Shown piece by piece: positions 56,738-64,000 of a DNA stretch of 64,000 nt. The position numbers and the translations under genes were made by a program. Source of the DNA: Amorphophallus konjac (Eukaryota; Streptophyta; Magnoliopsida; Alismatales; Araceae); NCBI GenBank assembly GCA_022559845.1, contig CM040120.1, forward strand, positions 164,344,334 to 164,408,333, written 5' to 3'. Below the pieces are notes generated by a model, which worked only from the letters and a program-made list of their open reading frames with translations, was not told the origin of the DNA and searched no databases. Every line of letters begins with the position of its first letter. The stretch's first letter is position 1.

Positions 56738-56857
56738 AAAAATAGTGTTCTGTATTTTTTTTGCCCATTTTGAGGCTCTCTCTCACTCTTGGACTTGTTA
56801 ATTACATCTCATATCATTTGCATTTCTGCCTCCTTTTGTTTCTTTCTTTTTGATGTT

Positions 56858-57038
56858 GACAAAGGGGGAGAACTCAAGTCTTTGCTACTACTACGATTGA
56901 GAATGATTTTTTATTGTTAATGATTCTTTAATGATGATTAATGATGGTGCTGATGATGTTTAGCTTTGAACAGGTTGAAAATTATTTCTGCAAAGACTCA
57001 AGACTCATAGTGTTGCCATCCATCAAAAAGGGGGAGAT
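56858..57038 (+). promoter_or_regulatory. polypurine tracts of element A
   Basis: AAAGGGGGAGAA at 56861 and the terminal tract AAAAAGGGGGAGA at 57025-57037, one base before the 3' LTR. Repeated polypurine tracts ahead of the 3' LTR are a known Sirevirus trait. The terminal tract primes plus-strand synthesis. Inverted repeat arms flank it (57007-57028 and 57056-57077). Confidence 0.85.
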
Positions 57039-59278
57039 TGTTGAGTCTTTACACGTTTTGAGGATGACAACACTATAAGCCTTAGTGGAGAACAAAAAAT
57101 ATTTCTCTGTGAAAAATAAACTTTCGAGTCACTTCAGTTATTTTCAGGGGTTGTCTTCGTGTCGTTATTTGTTCCATCGTGTGCTGAACACTGCATCACC
57201 TCGTGCTGCTTTCTGTGAACCTCGTGTCGTTTCTTCAGTATTTAGTTGCTCATCTCGAGTCATCCTTTTTATTTTTGAACTTGTGTTTTCGTGTCATTTA
57301 CTGAGTTACTCGAGTCGTTTTACTGCTTTCACTATTTTATCACGTATCGTTGTAGCCGTTTATGTCTTCTATCCTCATGTTGTTTTTCCTAGACCCCGTG
57401 TCCTTTTTGCTTTGTGACCACACTTCGTGTCGGTTTCTGTTTTCATCTTCGAGTTGTTTTCAGCCCGTGTCGTCCTCGTTTACGAGTCATTTTCCTGTGT
57501 CTTCAAGTCATGTTAGTGTAAAGTGTCGTTTCACTTTGTGCCGTTCCCTTTGCTGTTTGATACTTCGTGTTGATTCTCGTATTGATTCACCGATGACCTC
57601 GAATCAACTTAGTCGGTTTGATTGGTCGTTCTTCGTGTTGTTTCTGTGTTTGTGTCTTCGTGTTATCTTTTGTGCTTGTGTCTTCGTGTTATCTTTTGTG
57701 CTTGTGTCTTCGTGTTATTTTTGCGTTTGAGTCTTCATGTTATTTCTGTATTTGTGTCTTCGTATTGTTTATATGTCTTCGTGTTAATTTTGTGTTTGAG
57801 TCTTCATGTTATTTCTGTGTTTGTGTCTTAGTGTTGTTTTTATGTCTTCGTGTTGCTTCTTTCTTTCTTCGTCCAGGTTTCCTCTGATCGCGTGTTTTAC
57901 TACCGTTTTACTCCGTGTTATTTCCTTCTCACCTCGTGCTGTTCTCATCTGACTTCGTGTCGTTCTCTTTGTAGTGTTAGCCTTGTTACTATGGTACCTC
58001 GTGTCGTTCTCTCTTTATCTCGTGTTGTAGTCATCTTATGTACCTCGTGTCATTCTCAGTATAGTGCATCTCGTATTGCTATCACATACCTCATGCAGTT
58101 TTAGTTTTTGTGGCCTTGAGTTTTAATGGTTTTAATTTCTTTGCAGGAGAAGAAGAAAAACAAAAAGAAGAAGGTGGTCCGAGGAAGAATATTCCCAGTG
58201 TCTGGGCTGCACGTGATCCAATACTAAAGGAACCAATGCTATAAGGGCACGTGGAAAGAAGGTTCTGGATCGAGTATGGGAGGCACACGCATTCTGTACC
58301 TTATCCACCTGCTGCTACTATATATTGAAGCCTTCATCCACAGATGAAGGTTGATCGAAAGTGAAAAAGTAAAAGCAGAAGTGCAAAGAGTTCGATCCAG
58401 AAAAAGAAGAGAAGAAAATAGAGGGCAGAAACTGAAGAAGAGGAAGAAGAGAGAATAGCAGAGAGAGTGAGAGAGAGAGAGAGAGAGCTCGAAGCTGAGA
58501 GTTCAGAAAGAAGAAGAAGAAGGATTCTGGTTTCAGGATCAAATCCGAACCAATTTGCTCTATTGTGAGCTATATTCCGTGTTTTATCGTTCCAGCATTC
58601 AGTCTGCTGTATCTTTTTAGTTTCTTGTTTTTGATCTTTCTTTACTGTTCTAGTTTTGTCTCCGATTCTCAGGTTGAGATCGGTGGTCCTCCTGTTCTGT
58701 TGGTGCAGGAGAAGGGAGACGTTGTCTCCAGTTGCAAGTGGCCGTGTGCTGCTTGTGGGTTCCCTCTGGGCTTCAGAGGAAGAGAGACCTTAGTCTCTGA
58801 TTCTAGTGACTGCAGATCACTAGTGTTCCCTCCGGTTGGAGGTAGAGGAACTTGTTTCCTAGTTTCTAGGGACTTGGCGTCCTTAGGGTTCCCTCCAGGT
58901 GTGGAGGAAGAGGGGAGGTTGTTCCCCTGGTGAAGCTGTGAATCAGCCGTTGTCGCAGACTGAGTCTGCTTGGCTAGCCGGTGCTAGTGGAAGCCTCACT
59001 TCGGTTTGAAGTGAGGGGAGGACGTAGACAGACTGGAGGTCTGATCGAACCACCTTAAAAATCTCTGGCGCTGTGTGTTTGGTTTCTATTCTGGCTTTGG
59101 ATCTATTCGGTAGATGCTTGTCTAGGCTGATCCATCTCTATCTTCCTAGCTGATCGTTCTGCGCGGTTAGTGTTTGACCGTTAAGATCTTTTTCGGAAAC
59201 TCCTATTTGAGAACTTAATTTTTTAATCCTCATTGTTTTTACTGGTAAAGGTCCATTCACCCCCCTCTGGACCTATCA
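57039..59278 (+). repeat. 3' LTR of element A
   Basis: 2240 bp, TGTTGAGTC to GACCTATCA. Same order of parts as the 5' LTR: motif array 57152-58095, TATA near 58317, hairpin chain 58715-59043, terminal hairpin 59250-59273. Among differences from the 5' LTR within the hairpin chain, several fall in loops or between stems. Confidence 0.92.
58715..59043 (+). ncRNA. hairpin chain, 3' LTR copy
   Basis: Same stems as 32590-32930. The first stem GGAGAC/GTCTCC is kept, with only its loop changed (GCT to GTT). One substitution (GGTCTC to AGTCTC) opens the innermost pair of the AGAGACC stem. Confidence 0.55.
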
Positions 59279-59755
59279 CGGACTTTGGCTTGGAACGAAG
59301 GTAAAGATGAGGAGTGTATAGACTTAACAGTGCCAGTGTATAGACTTGCAAACATGCATGAACAAGTGTCCGATGTACAGACTTGAACGCTTCGAAGGCC
59401 AAAACAGCGATGTCTAGACTTTGAAACAAAGGCAATGTATCAACTTTAAAAACCAAAGGCAGTGTATAGACTTGATGTAGTTCCTCTGCCAATGTACATA
59501 CTTTGATTCCCAAATGTGAAGCACACGATGCAAAGACTCTATACAGACTTCATGGCATGCAGCAATACACTGGACGATGTATAGACTTTACATTCAATAT
59601 GCATGAGACCTTGTACATGGGCTGTACAGACTTAGTGTGTGCTAGCATGTGGATGTATGTGTTATGCAGCCAGATAAATGAATGCACAGATGCATATTAC
59701 ACACTTAATCATGGATGTTCGGACATGCACCACTGTACAGACTAAAACATGAAAT
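59279..59755. repeat. TGTAYAGACTT motif array in U3 of LTR B, right block
   Basis: About a dozen core copies continuing the 29.4-30.9 kb array after element A. Spacing and spacer diversity are as there. The first spacer here (GAACGAAGGTAAAG) also occurs near 30136. Confidence 0.8.
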
Positions 59756-60041
59756 GCAACTATGCTCAGAGTTAAACAATGTGCTGTATGACATCATCAA
59801 ACACATGTAAACATATATGACATCAAGATATCCAGATAACAAGCAATCCAGATAACAATCAATTAAGCAATGCATCAGTAATAATGAAATGCACCAAAGC
59901 ACACACCACACAGCCATATTTAAATGCAGCAATAATTCAGATAAGATTTTCAATGAAATATTCATATGCACCACAAACAGAATTGTATGCATTCAGATGA
60001 CTTATAGTGTTTGCTATCATCAAAATCACAGGGACACAACA
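59279..60041 (-). repeat. 3' LTR of element B, proximal part
   Basis: On the minus strand the LTR begins TGTTGTGTCC at 60041, next to the polypurine tract. Its first 50 bases parallel LTR A (TTTTGATGAT, ACACTATAAG). Positions 59755-60000 are AT-rich without the motif. Confidence 0.8.
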
Positions 60042-62558
60042 ATCTCCCCCTTTTTGATGATGGCAACACTATGAGTACTCTATGAGTCATACTGACTTGA
60101 TCAAATATTTCTCCCCCTTTGACTTCAGCAAAAAGACATGAATTGAAGAGGAAAGAATAAGACTGCATAAAATGAGTGAATTACAAACTCCCCCTTTGAC
60201 TAAGCTCCCTCTTATCAGAAAACATTTTGATGAATGAAACCCATTGAGATGAAGTGAGAATGTCAACAAAAGTACAGGGACACTCAAGAATGCTAACTTT
60301 TCAGTAGCACACTGCAAGGATGAACTCTGGTTATCCAAAGAACTGCAAGTACACAGGTTAAACTGAGAGAAGTGATAAAGAGCCATAGGATGAGCAGATT
60401 CAACAATTAGTGATAATTGAGATATTGAACTTTTCAGCAAGATACCAACTTCATAGAGCATAATTTTAAGTTCTAGATTCCTCCATTATAGAAGCTTATG
60501 AAACCTTGATTTTCAGATGTGGTTTAAGAATTATGTAAACCTAAATTTTTCAAAGAGAAATTGTACTCATATCTGAACCAACTCTTAATAAAAAGGAACT
60601 ACAAGCTCATATAAGATTCTAGTTCAACCAACTTCTATCTTACTTAGTTTGCTTTCCATGACAGCTTTAACAGAAACATAAGTGAATGCACCTGAATTTT
60701 AATTGTTCTTTCAGAAATTGATTTACACAAATTCAATTTTTTTTAATGAATAATTTTGGTTCATCAGCACCTTTTGACGTGGGGAAACACCTTGATCAGA
60801 GGCCAGAATCCCCAGTTACTCAGTGTGACAACCGTATTGCTTCTTCCATTTTAGAGAACAGAGATAGCATTAAAGGTATCTTTGGCATGAGGATACACCT
60901 TGATCAGAGGCCAGAATCCCTAGTTACTCAATACTACTATGCCATTGCTCTGCCATATTTTCACAATAATTTCCAATCATCTCTTTAAACAGAGTTAACC
61001 ATGGTACTTCATGACTCAATCCTTTAGACAGGTTTCTCAGTAACCACAGTCATTGCTCTGTCCATACTTTTACTCAAAATGGATTCAGAACAAATTAGAT
61101 GTTTAGGAACAACCACATACACTATATATCTCAGTCAGCGTAGACATGGATATCAACTTTTCAGATTTCAGAAAGTCTTACATGAATTTACATGAAGCAG
61201 ATAGTTAAAGTTTATTAAGAGGTTGAAACAGATATTTTCAAGTTCCTTGTGACCAAACAAGAGTACATAAGACTTAAACCAGTTCCAGTTAACAAATATT
61301 CTTAAGCATGTATAATGGAAGGTTCCTCATTGAAGATGTTTTAACTTTTATGAAGTAGTATTCAGGCTGAAGATTTACTTCATATCTCAGCTTAGTAATT
61401 CAAGTGAGAATATTCAACAGTAATTCAAGTGAGAATATTCAACAGACAGCATGGATTCTAAACAATTGTAGCAAAGGAGCTGCTCTTGAGCATAGAAGTT
61501 CAAGGATGACTGAATAGAAGTGAAGCTCTCCTTCAGCAGATTTAGGAGAGACAGATAGATACCTATAAGGTATGAATTCAGATTTTGAACAACTTCAGAA
61601 GCAGTCAAGAAAGATCTTTTGATACCACTTTCGTGATGGAATCACTGACACTATAGAATTGACAAGATGAATCAAGTAGGTGGATAGGAAGAATTCAGAT
61701 AAAAACACAACTGAACGGATTAAGCATGCTCCCCCTATCTATATGCAGTGAGACACTACCTTCCCCCCCCCCCCTTTTTTTTTGATTTTTCAAACATAAG
61801 TGTTATGCTATGCTATGACTCCCTTTAACTAAAAACAATAAATCATCTTATATGTCATGAAGACAATGCAGATGATGAATAACTATGCAACAACAGATTT
61901 AACATGCTATGCAGTAAATCTAAAAACAGTTGTGAGATTTCAAGAGTAAGAATAATGCTCCCCCTAAATGTATGCATTCAATCTATCTTTTTGGCATTTT
62001 CAATGTAATGAAATGCAATGCAATTAACTACATGTATGCACGGGCATGAAGCAAAATATTCACATGAAGATGCAGACATTCTCTAATATGCAAATTTAAC
62101 CCTTGGTACTTGGCGGAGAACTTGGTCTAAAAGATCATCTCACACAAAGTAAGAACTTCCAGACAGATTTCCTCTGCCCTTTAGTAGCTTACCATTTGAT
62201 ATACCAAAGTGGTCATGCATGACAATGCAATACCAACAGTCCTATATGCATCAGATTTTCAATGATTGTGTGTCAAGTGCATGATTATGCAATACTCATA
62301 TATGCACTCAGCTCAAAGTACAAACAAGAAAGCCCATAAAGCTCAATGCAAGAGTCAAACCAAACAAAAAGCATGTATGCATGCAACTATGACTTATCAG
62401 ATCAACCATAAATTTCATTTGAACAGATGTGAAGGATTTACCTGAATGGGCTTTTATCAACTCGGGTGCCTTGATTTATTTCCCCCCCTTTTTTTTATTA
62501 TTCTTCAGCTTCCAAGGCACACCTGCAAGTTAGCACACTATGTTGCATGGGCAGGTAC
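60042..62558 (-). other. element B non-coding 3' region with multiple polypurine tracts
   Basis: On the minus strand CTCCCCCT words (GGGGGAG in complement) lie at about 60044, 60111, 60186, 61730 and 61957. The terminal tract at 60042-60056 sits against the LTR. No frame has pol or env-position motifs. TACACCTTGATCAGAGGCCA-like sequence at 60785 and 60895 is a local duplication. The gag-proximal end (62500-62550) matches the start of element A's 35385-36844 region. Confidence 0.65.
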
Positions 62559-64000
62559 TCAAACTGTCTTGGGCCCTGCATGGTTAATAGTGACACCTTT
62601 GGCAGGTGTTCTAAACAACCTCTTAGCATGTAGGTCATCAGATCTCATCAGTTGACAATTATTCATTGAATGACCTAATATACCACAATAATAGCAAGAG
62701 ACAGCAGATTTCAGATTTGATTTATGCACATTCTGATTAGTATGAGTTCTATGTGCATATGCATGAAATTTTCTGTTAACAGAATTAAGATTCTGTTTAC
62801 CAACATAAGCCAGCCAATAGTCAGCAGCTCTATGGCCTGGCTTCCCACATTTAAAACATGTAAGTGTTTTCTTTTCAAACACAAATTCATTTCTATTAGA
62901 AGTATTTCTATTGACAGGGAATTTACCAGATTTATTGTTAAACTTCCTTCCCTGAGCATGCCAACAATGGGCTGCAATGTGGCCCATCTTGCCACAGTGA
63001 AAGCATGAACTAGAATTTCTTCCACCAGCCCTCAGCCAGCATTCAATGGCCCTGTGGCCTGTCTTTCCACACTCAAAGCATGTAATGAGCTTATCTTTAA
63101 AAACAAATTTGTTCTTATTAGGACCATGTTGGCTTGCAGGAGGTTTACCATGATATGAATGAGATGTTTTCTTATCATTTGCAAACCAGCATTGTGCAAC
63201 TGTGTGTCCTAATTTACCACAGTGAAAACATTCAATTTTCTTTTTCTGGAATGAAGGATTTCTATCATGAAAGTTCCTAGCAGTCATATCATCCTTCTCC
63301 ATCAATTTACATTCATGCATCAGATGACCAAATTTATGACAATAATGGCATGACATTTTCTTTTTAGATGCATGTGAATGTGTGTGTGAACTTTGATCAA
63401 CATGCCCTAATGAACCCTTTTTATTTATTTTCTGTTTTCCAATCTTTTTCTGATTTTTGTTCTGTTCTTCAGTTTTCTGAACAATGGGCTATTTATCTTT
63501 TGAAGTGGTGGCTACATTTGAAGCCTTTACAAAAGATGTCATCAACTTGCTCTGAAATTCTTTCTTGCTACCATTATTGTAGCCCAGCCCTTCCTTCCTA
63601 GTGTTGATTTTTACACCTAGTAGCTTGTCTAGGTTTTTCTGCCCACTTACGAATTTTGACAAAGTATTGTTCAGATCATTTATTCAGATTGAAGGGAAGA
63701 GACCTGATATTCATAGTTGACTATATCTTCTTCACAGACTAGAATTTGTTGATGCATCACATCATTCAAAGTTTTAAGGGTATCAATTTTTGATTTTAGT
63801 TTGAGCTCATTTTGATTTTCATCAACATATTTTCCTTTTTCAAATGTCAGCAATCTCTCTGACATTATGGAGTTCAACTGTTTTAGTTTCTCAATTTCCT
63901 CCTTTAGACTAGTGTTCTCCTGCTCAAGTTTATCATCATCAAACAAAACATCAGTTAGGAAACTTGGATATTCTGATTTACAGTTTTCAAAGTTTTCCTG
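62559..64000 (-). pseudogene. element B gag (partial): coiled coil and six zinc knuckles, disrupted
   Basis: Two open segments are seen: 63946-63680 (coiled coil with SERLLTFEKGK, nearly the same words as in A's gag) and 63356-62559 (265 codons). The latter carries six CCHC-type knuckles, starting at residues about 3, 43, 92, 116, 158 and 216. The fifth ends in tyrosine instead of cysteine (HRAADY). Element A has four knuckles. Between 63357 and 63679 the frame is interrupted by stops or shifts, and the N-terminal Copia gag domain lies beyond the edge. RNA-binding and particle roles are those of gag generally. Confidence 0.75.

Larger units (their letters stand above)
36845..56857 (+). repeat. 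seven head-to-tail copies of a 2859-bp env-position gene unit
   Basis: Unit starts: 36845, 39704, 42563, 45422, 48281, 51140, 53999; every period is exactly 2859 bp (7 x 2859 = 20013). Each unit holds about 440 bp of leader, an upstream frame of 530 codons, a TGA, a downstream open segment and a short 3' part. The trinucleotide GAC occurs at the left edge, at each junction and just after the right edge. Units 1, 3, 5 and units 2, 4, 6 form two sequence classes differing at about 14 sites; unit 7 is mixed. No unit carries an indel relative to another. Confidence 0.97.
30922..59278 (+). mobile_element. element A: 28.4-kb pol-less Sirevirus-like retrotransposon with 7-copy env-position array
   Basis: Two LTRs of 2238 and 2240 bp (about 98% identical by eye) enclose a primer binding site, gag, a 20-kb tandem array of an env-position gene, and polypurine tracts. 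Pol is absent. It is inserted in the U3 motif array of element B's LTR, within one core copy. The flanking 5 bases are TAGAC (30917-30921) and CGGAC (59279-59283), so the duplication is only partly preserved. The Sirevirus assignment rests on gag type, PPT form (AAAGGGGGAGA, repeated), PBS and env-position gene; there is no RT to test it. Confidence 0.85.
28149..64000 (-). mobile_element. element B: pol-less Sirevirus-like LTR retrotransposon (minus strand, runs off the edge)
   Basis: Read on the minus strand, gag (64000-62559) is followed by 2.5 kb of non-coding sequence with several CTCCCCCT words (polypurine tracts in complement), the terminal polypurine tract (60042-60056), and a 3' LTR (60041 down to 28149). 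The LTR is split by element A (30922-59278). It shares with A the gag family, the gag-to-3' region, the polypurine tract, the inverted repeat around it and LTR hairpins. No pol lies between gag and the LTR. Its 5' LTR lies outside the window. Confidence 0.8.

Noticed and set aside
37020..56800. Repeated minus-strand frames of 68-115 codons in each unit
   Set aside because: They mirror the plus-strand gene, have no recognisable content, and recur only because the unit does.
36845..56857. Array as a pure assembly duplication
   Set aside because: Units carry private substitutions and two ordered classes, which a copied contig would not show. Long reads are still needed for copy number.
1..64000. 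tRNA or rRNA genes
   Set aside because: No cloverleaf-like or rRNA-like sequence was recognised; the tRNA-complementary words are primer binding sites.

Overview
This window is intergenic plant (angiosperm) DNA made of nested retrotransposons and tandem-repeat arrays. I found no convincing host gene, rRNA or tRNA gene. Plant origin rests on a Ty3/gypsy gag-pol, an RTE-type LINE, Copia/Sirevirus-like gag genes with zinc knuckles, initiator-Met-tRNA-type primer binding sites, and two plant-specific transposon protein families (Transposase_28-like and Transposase_32-like). Species cannot be told from the sequence.

Layout. 1-12.3 kb is a patchwork of at least fourteen short tandem arrays (24-130 bp units) resembling the hypervariable non-coding parts of large LTR retrotransposons. 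12.7-14.1 kb holds old, diverged tandem repeats. 14.25-16.94 kb carries a decayed minus-strand Transposase_28-like gene, followed by an LTR-like segment (about 17.31-18.01 kb). 18.0-22.3 kb is a palindromic-motif region split by an RTE LINE (18973-21899) with a 12-bp target-site duplication. 22.3-28.15 kb is the 5' part of a Ty3/gypsy element (LTR, PBS, gag, protease, RT, start of RNase H), cut off by the next insertion.

From 28149 to the right edge lie two related pol-less Sirevirus-like elements, one inside the other. Element B (minus strand) enters the gypsy RNase H region; its 3' LTR spans 28149-60041 but is split by element A (plus strand, 30922-59278, 28.4 kb), which has 2.24-kb LTRs, a primer binding site and a polypurine tract. 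B's gag and internal 3' region occupy 60042-64000. Reconstructed nesting: gypsy > B > A.

The most remarkable structure is inside A. Downstream of a gag with two stops and no pol, a 2859-bp unit carrying an env-position gene (Transposase_32-like) is repeated seven times with exactly constant period (36845-56857). The units alternate between two sequence types. Types A (1,3,5) share one nonsense codon, types B (2,4,6) are intact in the upstream frame, and unit 7 is a mosaic with its own stop. This points to growth by 5718-bp dimers. Units differ about four-fold less than the two LTRs do, so the array probably grew after A inserted.

The Sirevirus-like LTRs also show apparently structured leaders: a chain of short hairpins, plus a hairpin at the LTR end with an identical 14-nt loop but different, compensated stems in A and B. 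Their U3 regions are dense arrays of a short core motif separated by unique spacers, with a different core in each family. All family names are judgements from motifs; no database search was possible.
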